Origin: JACMJL01 sp963791805
Lineage (GTDB): Bacteria > Bacillota > Clostridia > Clostridiales > Clostridiaceae
Length of the DNA stretch: 64,000 bases
Direction: 5' to 3'
Assembly: GCA_963791805.1 (NCBI GenBank)
Contig: CAWBTU010000006.1
Location: 1,736,001 to 1,800,000, forward strand
Positions within the stretch are counted from its first letter, which is position 1. Every line of letters begins with the position of its first letter. Below are positions 17,779-26,838 of the stretch, piece after piece. The position numbers and the translations under genes are program-made. The notes beneath the pieces were generated by a model. It searched no databases. It was not told the DNA's origin and saw nothing but the letters and a program-made list of their open reading frames with translations.

Positions 17779-17876
17779 AAAACTCATCTCCTTTAAATGT
17801 TTTAATAATAATTCTATATATATTATACATTACTGTATCCTTCTACGTCAAAATTGTTCCTTCAATGCTATTCAAC

Positions 17877-17945
17877 TTATTTTTACATGAATGTAAAAAT
17901 AATCACCACTGAGGTGTTTGAGAGGGAACCGAACTTGCTAGTTTC
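17877..17945. repeat. Dispersed element E, degenerate copy
   Basis: TTTTTACATGAATGTAAAAAT followed by CACTGAGG, then GGAACCGAACTTGCTAG. This is a degenerate copy of the roughly 65-base element consensus: a GCTAATTTTTAC...AAAAATTAGC hairpin, then CCCCTAAGGT, then CGAAACGAAGTTGAGCTTGC. It occupies most of the gap between the antitoxin promoter and the AlbA_2 gene. Confidence 0.55.
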
Positions 17946-17985
17946 CTTTGAAGTTCTCGAACTTTATCTATGGTGTTGTTAGCTT

Positions 17986-18172
17986 TCAATACATGTGGCT
18001 CCCATTATACGGTCGTATTCTTCGATGGTGCATTTCAAGTTCTTCTATAGCCTTTTGCGTTATCAAATACTTTTGCTTTTTACTACTTGGTTTTTGTGGT
18101 ATTGTATGCTCAATATACCCTCCGTTAAGTAATTCATTAAATGCTTTTTTTAATATTCCCCGCGACTGACTT
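17986..18172 (-). pseudogene. Out-of-frame C-terminal tail of the AlbA_2 gene
   Basis: Continuing one frame over from about 18170, the minus strand reads SRGILKKAFNELLNGGYIEH and TIPQKPSSKKQKYLITQKAI, ending TGA at 17986. This is the normal end of a winged helix (RGILKKAFNEL...GYIE) that the upstream frame lacks, so a one-base indel near AAGTCAGTCGCGGGG has cut about 60 residues from the protein. Confidence 0.75.
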
Positions 18173-19576
18173 ATACCCCAGCATTGTTGCTATTTCAGTT
18201 TTAGGAGCCGTACTATTGCTAAGTATACTTAAAATCTTTATTTCAATTTCAGAAAAGCTAGTTACTTTAGCAGTTTTATCCTGGGCCTCATCCTGGGCCT
18301 CATCTTGTATCCCTACATTTTTATTAATAAAGTTATCGTTAATACATAGTTCTACCTTAAAGTAAGTTCTTTCATCATCAGTATCAAATATAGGCTTAGG
18401 TGAACCATTATTATTCATAGATCTGATAATTTTAGGTATTCCTGTAGATCTTCCTTCAGTAAGTTTTAATTCTTTTAAAAACTCCCCTATCCTTCTATTC
18501 CTGTACCTTCTTGCGATAACTATGCCGCTATCTAAGTCAGATTTTCTTATGGACTTATCTGGTCCTGGGAAACTCAAAATCACTACTTTTTCCTTGTAAA
18601 TCCGTATTTCTATGGGTTCTCTAACTTCATAACTTTTATGATAAACAGCATTTACTATACTTTCCTCAATAGCTGCATAAGGGTAATTATATACTCTTAT
18701 TGCTTCAGCTTTATCTGGCAGCTTAATAATTTTCTCTGTAATTACAGAGTTTTTTATATATTTAAGAACTTCTCTTAATTGCTCATGAATTGGTCCCGTA
18801 TAAATTTTTTCAGTGAAAATATCTCCAGCTTCTGAGTCCTCAAATTCAACTAATTCAATTCTACTAACAGGAATATATTTATCAGGATCATTTGTAAACA
18901 TTAATAGTCCTATATTCTTAGGTTTCAAATATTCATCCGCACCCTCTACAATATTCATCTGCTTGCATAAGGATTCAAAGTTAATACTACTTGCTTTATC
19001 AAAAAGTTCACTATTTACATCATTTAGATACTCTTTTATTAATGTCAGCTTAAGTTCCGGTATTTGAGCAGTATGATTAATCCTATCATCAAAAGGAACA
19101 TTACCTGCAAGACTATAAAGTTCTCTCTTTTCGTCCTCATTAGATTTTACAGTACTCGCAAAACGTCTAATATAATGTTCATAATCTTTGAACTTTGAAT
19201 GAAAATCTTTAGGACACTGATAGGGTCTATTTTGCCCTCCTGGTACCCAAAGAATGATAATTCGTTTATCTTTAAAAATTACAGGCTCTACAATTGGGAA
19301 ATAATTTGGCTTAAGTAAATAGCAATAATTTAATAATTCCTTTTGAACTTTATCCACTAATTTCTCATCTAAGCCAAGTGGAGGTAAAATAGGCTTCCCA
19401 TCTAGTTCTTCAACTCCTATTACAATATAACCTCCCCCCCAATTGTTAATATCATTGGCAAAGGCTGTTATACTATGCATTATTTCATTAGGATTCCAAC
19501 CAGACTTAAATTCTATACTTTCCCATTCAACTGTAGTTCCATTAATTAAATCCTCAATATTTATTGGCAAAGACAT
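18137..19576 (-). CDS. AlbA_2/ATP-binding transcriptional regulator, frameshifted near 3' end
   Basis: 479 residues as read. The N-terminal Schlafen-like AlbA_2 domain (residues 15-130: EWESIEFKSGWNPNEIMHSI, INNWGGGYIVIGVEE) is followed by an ATP-binding region with EESIVNAVYHKSYEVREPIE and LSFPGPDKSIRKSDL, and by RSTGIPKIIRSMN. This architecture is COG2865. The C-terminal winged helix begins (EIEIKILSILSNSTAPKTEI) but is broken; its continuation is in another frame down to 17986. It carries a short duplicated QDEAQDEAQD repeat before the winged helix. RBS is GGAGGTG upstream of ATG. Confidence 0.8.
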   Translation of the reverse strand: MSLPINIEDLINGTTVEWESIEFKSGWNPNEIMHSITAFANDINNWGGGYIVIGVEELDGKPILPPLGLDEKLVDKVQKELLNYCYLLKPNYFPIVEPVIFKDKRIIILWVPGGQNRPYQCPKDFHSKFKDYEHYIRRFASTVKSNEDEKRELYSLAGNVPFDDRINHTAQIPELKLTLIKEYLNDVNSELFDKASSINFESLCKQMNIVEGADEYLKPKNIGLLMFTNDPDKYIPVSRIELVEFEDSEAGDIFTEKIYTGPIHEQLREVLKYIKNSVITEKIIKLPDKAEAIRVYNYPYAAIEESIVNAVYHKSYEVREPIEIRIYKEKVVILSFPGPDKSIRKSDLDSGIVIARRYRNRRIGEFLKELKLTEGRSTGIPKIIRSMNNNGSPKPIFDTDDERTYFKVELCINDNFINKNVGIQDEAQDEAQDKTAKVTSFSEIEIKILSILSNSTAPKTEIATMLGYKSVAGNIKKSI

Positions 19577-19794
19577 AATCTCACCTCCGCTATTTTAATT
19601 ACTGAATTGACACTTTATCTATATCCTCAAAACTATTTCTAATATTACAAAAGAGAATCTTGTATTGCTAATTCACTATTTTTGTAATTACCATATACCC
19701 TACAAAATCTGAAACAGTTTTGATTGCGGTAAATTACTCATCACAAGCTTAATATTAAATTATTGGGATGAAAATTTCAAACTATTGAATTAGT

Positions 19795-20050
19795 TTTTTC
19801 AAGTATCAGGCTCCTTGCAGGACATGGGTTTGCTAAAAATTTCTTTTGATGGTTAATTTTTGTATGAATTAAAAAATTAGATCCCCTGACAGATTGTGCG
19901 GAAATTAAAAATCAACCGTTAAAAATCACAATATATACTGTCTGAAATAAGTTTTATCTACAATATCTTGTGGTAGTAAAATTGTAAAAATAAATTTTCG
20001 CACAGCCTGCTGAGGTCGTTGCGAAACGAAGTTGAGCTTGCTAGAAATCA
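19795..20050. repeat. Dispersed element E, divergent composite copy
   Basis: The gap 19577-20090 contains GGTTAATTTTTGTATGAATT and AAAAAATTAGATCCCCTGAC, an E-like left half, then about 100 bases, then CTGAGGTCGTTGCGAAACGA followed by AGTTGAGCTTGCTAG, an E right half. A second short CTTGAGCATGGTGCTAGATG follows. The split suggests an insertion inside one copy or two partial copies. Confidence 0.5.
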
Positions 20051-20090
20051 TCTAAGCGAACTTGAGCATGGTGCTAGATGACATTAAACG

Positions 20091-21296
20091 TCATCTTATC
20101 ATCTTCCTTACTAATGTTGATGTAAATACCGCCACCATAATAACTCCGATAAACATTTCAAACATATTAATTATTTTACTCATTCCTAAAGGTATGGCAT
20201 TACCATATCCTACTGTAGTAAAAGTAACCATACTAAAATGAATTGCATTGAATAAATCTTTAATATTATTTATTGTAAAGCCCTTTATATCTATCTTGAA
20301 ATCATAATTTATAACCCTTCCATTCATATAAAAACCAAGAAAATAATATAATACACCAAAGAAAATAATAAACGCTACAGAAGTAAAAAAAGCATTAAAT
20401 GGTCTTTCTCCAAAACCACACAAATAATCCAAAATATGAAGCTTAACTCTTCTCATCAAATTTATTTCTTCTTTTATCTCATATTTTTTTGCTAAATAAA
20501 AATACTCCCCTGAAATCTCTTCGTAATCATTTTCCTTAAACATATGTGAGAACTGACGATATAATTTTGAAACATGCTTTTCCTTTCTATTAATTATATC
20601 CTTTGATACCTCAATGCCAATTAACTGTGTTTCAAAATTGCACTTAGTTTTTCCAACAATATCATCAATGCTTACATTTACAATATCTGAATTAGAAATA
20701 ATAAAATCATGCAAATTGCATCCATCAATTTTAAAATTCACAAGCTTATTACCATATATTATCATTCTTTTGCAAATGCTTAATTCAAAAATTGTATTCA
20801 AAATCCTACAATTTTTAAATATAGCTTCAGATAAATCCACTTCTTTCATTACTATGTGCATCTCACAATTATTAAAAACTACGTTCATATTTACAGCCAT
20901 TATGATTCCTGCAATTTGCTTTGACACTCCCGCTTGTCCTGAAAACTTACAATTAACAAATTCTATCCTAAAATCATGAGTTCCAATTGTACACTCATCA
21001 AAAAAACATCCAACAAATCTACAATTTACAAATGTAATATTAGTTAAAGATAATTTTGTAAAACTGCAGAATTTAAATGTTATATCAGCATATTCTATCC
21101 TCTTATCATTTATAAAAAACAGATATTTGAAATGAGAATTGTAATACATTTTTTTATCAAATGAAGTAATGCTATTTTCTGAACTACTATATATGACAGT
21201 ATCTCTTTCTGATGTAGCATCATTGGCATGTTTTTTCAAATCACTTATTTTAAATTCAACAAAGTTACTACAATCAACAGATGTATTTAATAACAT
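20091..21296 (-). CDS. Pentapeptide-type two-TM potassium-like ion channel
   Basis: 401 residues. Residues about 60-215 are repetitive with the pentapeptide pattern A/C-[DN]-[LF] (KFCSFTKLSLTNITFVNCRF, FDECTIG), predicting a right-handed beta helix in the cytoplasm. A charged linker (residues 230-285) leads to a TM helix (FFTSVAFIIFFGVLYYFLGF), a pore region with selectivity filter FTTVGYGNAIPLG, and a last TM helix (EMFIGVIMVAVFTSTLV). TVGYG is the potassium filter. The start has GAGAGGGG upstream. The fusion of a pentapeptide sensor to an Ion_trans_2 pore occurs in bacteria, but the trigger is unknown. Confidence 0.85.
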   Translation of the reverse strand: MLLNTSVDCSNFVEFKISDLKKHANDATSERDTVIYSSSENSITSFDKKMYYNSHFKYLFFINDKRIEYADITFKFCSFTKLSLTNITFVNCRFVGCFFDECTIGTHDFRIEFVNCKFSGQAGVSKQIAGIIMAVNMNVVFNNCEMHIVMKEVDLSEAIFKNCRILNTIFELSICKRMIIYGNKLVNFKIDGCNLHDFIISNSDIVNVSIDDIVGKTKCNFETQLIGIEVSKDIINRKEKHVSKLYRQFSHMFKENDYEEISGEYFYLAKKYEIKEEINLMRRVKLHILDYLCGFGERPFNAFFTSVAFIIFFGVLYYFLGFYMNGRVINYDFKIDIKGFTINNIKDLFNAIHFSMVTFTTVGYGNAIPLGMSKIINMFEMFIGVIMVAVFTSTLVRKMIR

Positions 21297-21367
21297 CTAT
21301 ACCCCTCTCTCCAATTATTAATTTTCATTTACCTTTTGCGTATATACGAATTTTCTTGAATACTAGT

Positions 21368-21434
21368 AGCTAATTTTTACATAAATGAAAATTAGCACTC
21401 CTAAGGTCTTTGGGAAACGAACTTGAGCTTGCTA
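21368..21434. repeat. Dispersed element E copy
   Basis: AGCTAATTTTTACATAAATG, then AAAATTAGCACTCCTAAGGT, then GGGAAACGAACTTGAGCTTG. It lies directly beyond the stop of the HAD hydrolase and before the channel promoter. Confidence 0.7.
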
Positions 21435-21442
21435 ACAAATCT

Positions 21443-22102
21443 TTATGTAGATAATATAAATTCCTTAAATGAGCTGACTGTTGAAAAATAGTAATCTGAA
21501 TTTGTTTCCATATAGCTTTTTATCTCTGGGATTACATGTGACCATCCCGCTCCAGCAAATGCTATATTGCAACTTCTTGCCATATCTAACCCCGGTTTTA
21601 AGTCATCTACTACTAATATCTCATGGCTATCTAAATTAAATCTTCTCATAATTTCTATGATTGGATAAGGGTTAGGTTTCCTCTGTTGTTCTTCCAATTC
21701 CCAACCGAATATTAAATCAGGAGTTAACTTACAGTTTAACATGTAGTCCCTGACAATCTGTTCACTCTCTGAATGGGAAACAACACATATTATTCCGCCA
21801 AGTTTTTTATATTCATTTATCAAATCAGAAAAACCAGGATAAAAGTCAGGTACTTTTGTTTCTGTGTAACTCTTCCATATTTTATATTGGCATTCCTGCT
21901 CATCTTTGCTAAACTTCAATATATCTTTACACAGCTCTGAAAATCCTGGATTAAAGCAATATGAAACAAACTCTTTAAGGCTTAAAGGCTTCATATCAGG
22001 TCTTAATATTTTTAAGGCTTCAACAAAGGAAGGATAATGGATATCTGGTGTGCTTTTAACTACTGTATCATCATGGTCTAAAATTAAACAACGGTATTTC
22101 AA
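21443..22102 (-). CDS. HAD-superfamily hydrolase
   Basis: About 219 residues if translation starts at the TTG following GGGGGGATTAAA; a longer start eight codons upstream is possible. Motif I is CLILDHDDTVVKS, motif II VVSHSESE, the Lys motif lies in EEQQRKPNPYP, and motif IV is LVVDDLKPGLDMA. It has the C1-type helical cap of phosphoglycolate phosphatase-like enzymes. The substrate is unknown. Confidence 0.8.
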   Translation of the reverse strand: MKYRCLILDHDDTVVKSTPDIHYPSFVEALKILRPDMKPLSLKEFVSYCFNPGFSELCKDILKFSKDEQECQYKIWKSYTETKVPDFYPGFSDLINEYKKLGGIICVVSHSESEQIVRDYMLNCKLTPDLIFGWELEEQQRKPNPYPIIEIMRRFNLDSHEILVVDDLKPGLDMARSCNIAFAGAGWSHVIPEIKSYMETNSDYYFSTVSSFKEFILST

Positions 22103-22269
22103 TTTAATCCCCCCAATAATTTGCAATTAACTTGGAATATCACTATCTTAATGTTAATAATATATTTGTTTCTAAATTTAAGTAATTGATTCGTAATATT
22201 ATACCATTTTGAACTAGCTAATCATAATTATAGTATGCTTTTATATACGCATACCACTTCTTGCAAAAT

Positions 22270-22300
22270 ATAGTAGCTAATTTTTACATAAATGAAAAAA
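22270..22300. repeat. Truncated element E joined to sigma fragment
   Basis: TAGCTAATTTTTACATAAAT followed by GAAAAAATT is the left half of E; the element stops exactly where sigma-gene sequence begins, sharing AAAAAATT with both. Confidence 0.75.
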
Positions 22301-22640
22301 TTCTGTTAATCTTTTAATCCGTACTTCTAATAGAAGAAATAAATCGGATGGTCCAGAAGCCTTTACACTTGATGGAAAACTTGAAAATACTCTTTTCTCA
22401 GAACTAGAAGATCCTAATAACTTTTTTATAAATAAGTTATATATAACTAATCTAAAAGCTGCAATTCATACTTTAAACTTTGAGGAACAAGAATTAGTAA
22501 ACTACATATTTTTCAAAAGATATTCCTTGAAGAAATATTCTGAGCTAAAAGGTATTCCCTACTCTATAGTGATTAACATGAAAAAGGAGGTACTGTACAA
22601 GCTAAAAAAGGAATTGAATAAGCCCACAAGTAATAATTAA
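22294..22640 (+). pseudogene. Truncated duplicate of the sigma factor gene (3' part)
   Basis: From AAAAAATTCTGTTAATC this region is nearly identical to 16450-16802, with a handful of substitutions, and ends in TAA. It encodes the last 115 residues or so, including the region-4 helix-turn-helix, with no start or ribosome site. Homology continues about a dozen bases past the stop (AAATTAGCAAGATT). The left breakpoint lies inside an element E copy. The 450 bases that follow to 23089 contain a hairpin and a partial E right end (GAAGTTGAGCTTGCTAC at 22794-22810), and nothing else recognisable. Confidence 0.85.
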
Positions 22641-22656
22641 AAAAATTAGCAAGATT

Positions 22657-22700
22657 CCATAGAATTCTTTAAAATAAGGTATCCTATGGAGTTTTATTTT
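22657..22700 (+). terminator. Possible terminator after sigma fragment
   Basis: TCCATAG and CTATGGA pair over a 25-base AT-rich loop, followed by GTTTTATTTTG. The stem is short, so this is tentative. Confidence 0.4.
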
Positions 22701-23089
22701 GCTAAAGTTGTTGATTTTAGTGGTTTTGTTAAAGAGGGGGGATATGGAAAGAAATGGTTATGTGGAAATTTGGTTTGATGAGGTGGCTGGGAAGGGAAGT
22801 TGAGCTTGCTACTATCTCCCCGCTTCCACCCATAAATTCAAACCGATAAAAAATCTATCAGTCAGCAGATTATCCAAGGCATATAATTTTAATGGGTGCT
22901 GTGCCAAACCACCCTTTTCTAGCAATCATTAGATACACTTCCAAGAACGATTTGGACTAGCTTCAAACCTGTTAAAACATCAGTATTGAATCTAATCCTT
23001 TTCTCTAGACATACCTAATGCATACAAAAGGTAACTCAGTTGTTTTAACTAGTCATTCCTGCAATAAATTATCATAACACCTAGATTTA

Positions 23090-24214
23090 TTAAAAAGCAG
23101 AAATAGTTGAAGAATTGGTAACCCATTTTTGATTACGTCTAAAATTATAATTGCTTGCTACAATATCAAAAATAAACACTTCCCTACGGTTCTCTGAACC
23201 ATAAATTATATACTTACTCAATAATTCTTCTTCAACATTAATTAAACATTCATTTCCTATTTCATCTATTAGTTTTATTTCAAGTTCTTGAAATTCAACA
23301 GGTTGTTGGCCTTCATTAATAAATCTAAGTTCAATTTCAAGTTTATTTTTACCATTTCCTTTTATTCTACCGATATCTACTCTGGTTAATGAATTAGAAT
23401 ATTTATCTCTTCGAACTAAATTATTAATATTATCAAAAAATTTTTTTCTATCTCTTTCCCAGATACTTCCATCAATTTTGTTTAATTTGAACCACTTAGT
23501 CATGTCATCCTTAAGGGAATTGAATCTTTCTACATTATCAAATTTAAAACTAATTTCTGTTGGATCAATAGCTCCTTCAATATTGCTAAAATTAAAATCT
23601 GGTAGTAATATTGAAATATGCTTTAATGATTTCACCCATGTAGCACCCATCTCATTTAAACATGCAACACTATCATAATAATTTTTCGATAAAATAAATA
23701 TTACTAACGTTTTTTTATCGAACTGCTTTTTAATATAATCATAGATTTTTTCTCCTATTGGAATATTATAACCTTCAAATGAGCTACAAAATATACTATT
23801 TCTATTTTTCGAAATTCCAATATCATTAAGTAATTGAATTAACTGTTCTACATAATCTTTGTCTTTAGATGCATGGCTAATAAATATTTTTTCATATACA
23901 ATTGGTTCATCATCACTTTCCACTATTTGTTGTTCTGGTTTTCTATTCTCTAAAATTTTTAAAACTGAAATAATTTCATCATAATACTTAGTATCATTTC
24001 CAACTGCATTTTGACTTGCTTGGATTAATTTATCATGTAAATGATGCTCTTTAAAATTAGTTTCAACTATATCAACACATTTTGTAACCCAAAATTCATA
24101 TTCTTCACCAGCCAAATAAAACCCTCCGTATATACCCTCTTTAGCATTAGACTGTCTTATAGTTATTCCTTCTTCAATAAGTTTTCCTATTAATTCTTTT
24201 ACTGTTTCTTCCAT
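23090..24214 (-). CDS. TIR-domain protein
   Basis: 374 residues, start with GGAAGG upstream. Residues 1-100 form an uncharacterised N-terminal domain. Residues about 108-225 are a TIR domain: EKIFISHASKDKDYVEQLIQ, FCSSFEGYNIPIGEKIYDYI and VIFILSKNYYDSVACLNEMG, the last holding the catalytic Glu of NAD-hydrolysing TIRs. Residues about 285-374 are a beta-rich C-terminal domain (NKLEIELRFINEGQQPVEFQ). Bacterial TIR proteins commonly deplete NAD+ or make signalling nucleotides in phage defence; its position next to a restriction locus supports that. Confidence 0.8.
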   Translation of the reverse strand: MEETVKELIGKLIEEGITIRQSNAKEGIYGGFYLAGEEYEFWVTKCVDIVETNFKEHHLHDKLIQASQNAVGNDTKYYDEIISVLKILENRKPEQQIVESDDEPIVYEKIFISHASKDKDYVEQLIQLLNDIGISKNRNSIFCSSFEGYNIPIGEKIYDYIKKQFDKKTLVIFILSKNYYDSVACLNEMGATWVKSLKHISILLPDFNFSNIEGAIDPTEISFKFDNVERFNSLKDDMTKWFKLNKIDGSIWERDRKKFFDNINNLVRRDKYSNSLTRVDIGRIKGNGKNKLEIELRFINEGQQPVEFQELEIKLIDEIGNECLINVEEELLSKYIIYGSENRREVFIFDIVASNYNFRRNQKWVTNSSTISAF

Positions 24215-24322
24215 GTAAACCTTCCTTCCAGTTCATATATATTATTTATATCTCATAACATTTTTTATATATCACGTTATATTAAGTCATATCATATAAC
24301 TAATTCCTCTTTATATAAACTT

Positions 24323-24544
24323 CTACAACTCCATACCATTAAGTATATCTTTAAGTTTCTTCAATTCTTCAGTTGAAAGAGTAACATCCTTCCCCGTCTT
24401 CTCATGAATAGGTTCCCATTCTCTTGTGTCAAACTTATCCTCTTTGTCATTCCAGCTAATTATATTTAATTCTTTCTTCCATCACTTAGCTGATTCTGAA
24501 AGAACACCTGTAGTTTCTTTAATTTCAAATTTTATATTTGCCAT
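24323..24544 (-). pseudogene. YdbC/PC4-family ssDNA-binding protein, nonsense mutation
   Basis: The frame from ATG 24544 to TAG 24323 encodes a 73-residue YdbC-type protein: MANIKFEIKETTGVLSESAK, then a stop TGA, then WKKELNIISWNDKEDKFDTR and EWEPIHEKTGKDVTLSTEEL. The family has Gly at the interrupted position (AKGWKKEL), so one G-to-T change (GGA to TGA) explains the stop. Everything else matches a complete protein. It lies between the TIR and Z1 genes. Confidence 0.8.
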
Positions 24545-24611
24545 TTTATTAATCCTACTAAATCAGTTTATACGGTATTATATTATCTATACAACACTAA
24601 AAAACTAACTC

Positions 24612-26792
24612 TTACTCAACCTTAACCTCTTTAGAAGAGTAAACAATGGTAGGAGAATCCTTAGGTGCAACCAACACAGGCCACCAGAATGGTTCACCTT
24701 TCCACCCTAACTCCTCAGATCCATTCTCTCTTAATAGAATTAAAGCTGGAATATCATTTGCAATTTCTTTAGCAACCCTACCCTCACTTTGTTCACTTCT
24801 AGGAGTATCTGGAGAATCCATAAATCGGCCCTCTTTCGTAGTTCTACTAATATTTCTATTCCTTCTACATATTCCCCATATCATACCATTATTGTCCATA
24901 TTACTTGTATTTTTAGATAAATACTCCATTGCTGAAATCATTGCTTCAACATCCCATTCGTATCCAGGTTCAAATACAAACATTTTTTCTATCTGCCTTA
25001 ATATGTACACTGCTTCACTTATATTCATTTTGAAATAACTCTGTCCAGATGGATTTAGTTTGTCCATTATTACATCAACTTCTTTTACTGCTGGCTGAAT
25101 ATTATATTTATATCCAGTTTGAAATCCTGTAGGTAGAAGTCTTTTAAACGGTTTAATTGTTGTGATTTGTGACAAGAAAATCTTATTTGGAGAACATGGT
25201 ACTATAGAATTTTTTGAATCCTTCTGAATAAACACTACAGCATTGTCTTGATCAGTATTGGCTATCTTCTGTCTTAATGATTCATCGAATTCATTTATGC
25301 TTTTCATACTTTCGTAAATTCTCATAGTTGTATAAAATCTTGTAATAGCTAAATCTTCAACTGGTCTATACCCATACATTCTGGAATGCTGAAGTACTGT
25401 ATCCTGCTGAAAGCTATCTGGATTTCTTCCGTAGTAAAACCCTATAAGATTACCTATAGTTATACCTCTATCCAAAATCTGACCACCTATAAATATATTC
25501 AGAGGAGTTCTAAGCTTAAGTTGCCCATTTTCATCTAAAAGTTCATTTACATCTTTTTCTGAGTTTACAGTTGTAATCATTAAGTATCTTCCTTGTAAAG
25601 CTTCAATAACTTCTTTTTTCACCTCTTCATAAGAAGAAATACATATACCTTGAGTTATAGTTGATTTTTTCAGATTGTTATATGATTTTAAAGTAATCTT
25701 ATTGAATAATTCTTCATTATTATTTATACTATCAGTAAATTGTTTAACTATTTGACTAACTATTTCATTTTGCCAATCATGGGCTGTTTTTTTCTGTTCT
25801 GTATGTACTATAAAACTAAATTTCTTAGCCTTTGATTTTGGATTACACTCTCTATGTTGAATATTTCTTATGCATCCACCTACTATAAAATTTATAATTG
25901 CTTCTCGTAAAGCAACAACGTAATCACTTGTTAATGCTTCCTCTATTTTAAATCTTCTTCTGTCTGACTTCTTTAAAGTTTCTAACTCCTTCAACGAAAC
26001 CTCTTCATATATACATGAAGATATACTATCTTCATCACTGCTTTTTTCAAAATAAAACTCTCCACCTATGTAAGCATCTCCATACGGTACCAATTCAGTG
26101 AAAGCTGGTTTTATAGGTTTAAACCACTGTCCAGTTTCTGCTATTGTTAAATTTTCAGGTTGAAGGTACAAGGAATAAGGTGTGGCAGTAACCTGAAGAA
26201 AACTACAATTTTCTAATTCACTTCTTATTTCATCAATTTGCCCTGCTATCTTTTTTATATCTACACTTTGTTGTTTAGTTTTTTCAAATCCTATACTTGC
26301 AAAGTCAGCCTCATCATCTATAATCAGTATTTTCTTTGATTTCAGTGAAGGATAAATTCCAAATAGCTTTTCATATAATCTTTTTAAGTTATTGACTTCC
26401 TTTTTTACTACAATAATCATCTTTTGATTTAATTCCCATTGAACAAGGTTATTAGGCATCTGCATAATATCAAAAATTTGTAACTCATCTTCATCTTTAA
26501 AGCCCTTAAATTCCAAACTCAATCGTTCATATGTTTGTTGTGCTAACGCTCTAGTACCCTTGGTTAGCACTATAGCTACATCGTATCCGTTGTCAAATGC
26601 TAATCCAATAGTACCTATAAAAGCTCTTGTTTTACCACTTTGAATTTTCCCGAGTAGCATCCCTGGTCTGTCTGAAGTTGTGGTGAAGTTTGTTAACTTA
26701 CTCACTGTATTTTCTATACACTTCTCAGTCTCTTCCGAATAATTACTTTGTTCTTTTAGTTTATTGTAAAACTCTCCTTTTGTTAAAACCAT
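24612..26792 (-). CDS. Z1-domain DEAD-like ATPase
   Basis: 726 residues with AAGGTGG upstream. The ATPase core has a P-loop LGKIQSGKTRAFIG (about residue 47), Walker B KILIIDDEADFAS and motif III SFLQVTATPYSLY. The C-terminal half includes GGQILDRGITIGNLIGFYYG and LQHSRMYGYRP, which define the Z1 domain. Z1 proteins occur in defence operons with nucleases or methylases and are thought to act as nucleic-acid remodelling ATPases. Here the gene lies 46 bases downstream of hsdR on the same strand, so it is probably part of the restriction operon. Confidence 0.85.
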   Translation of the reverse strand: MVLTKGEFYNKLKEQSNYSEETEKCIENTVSKLTNFTTTSDRPGMLLGKIQSGKTRAFIGTIGLAFDNGYDVAIVLTKGTRALAQQTYERLSLEFKGFKDEDELQIFDIMQMPNNLVQWELNQKMIIVVKKEVNNLKRLYEKLFGIYPSLKSKKILIIDDEADFASIGFEKTKQQSVDIKKIAGQIDEIRSELENCSFLQVTATPYSLYLQPENLTIAETGQWFKPIKPAFTELVPYGDAYIGGEFYFEKSSDEDSISSCIYEEVSLKELETLKKSDRRRFKIEEALTSDYVVALREAIINFIVGGCIRNIQHRECNPKSKAKKFSFIVHTEQKKTAHDWQNEIVSQIVKQFTDSINNNEELFNKITLKSYNNLKKSTITQGICISSYEEVKKEVIEALQGRYLMITTVNSEKDVNELLDENGQLKLRTPLNIFIGGQILDRGITIGNLIGFYYGRNPDSFQQDTVLQHSRMYGYRPVEDLAITRFYTTMRIYESMKSINEFDESLRQKIANTDQDNAVVFIQKDSKNSIVPCSPNKIFLSQITTIKPFKRLLPTGFQTGYKYNIQPAVKEVDVIMDKLNPSGQSYFKMNISEAVYILRQIEKMFVFEPGYEWDVEAMISAMEYLSKNTSNMDNNGMIWGICRRNRNISRTTKEGRFMDSPDTPRSEQSEGRVAKEIANDIPALILLRENGSEELGWKGEPFWWPVLVAPKDSPTIVYSSKEVKVE

Positions 26793-26838
26793 AATGTAAC
26801 CACCTTATTAAATCTAAATAGTATCTTCTGATAATTTT

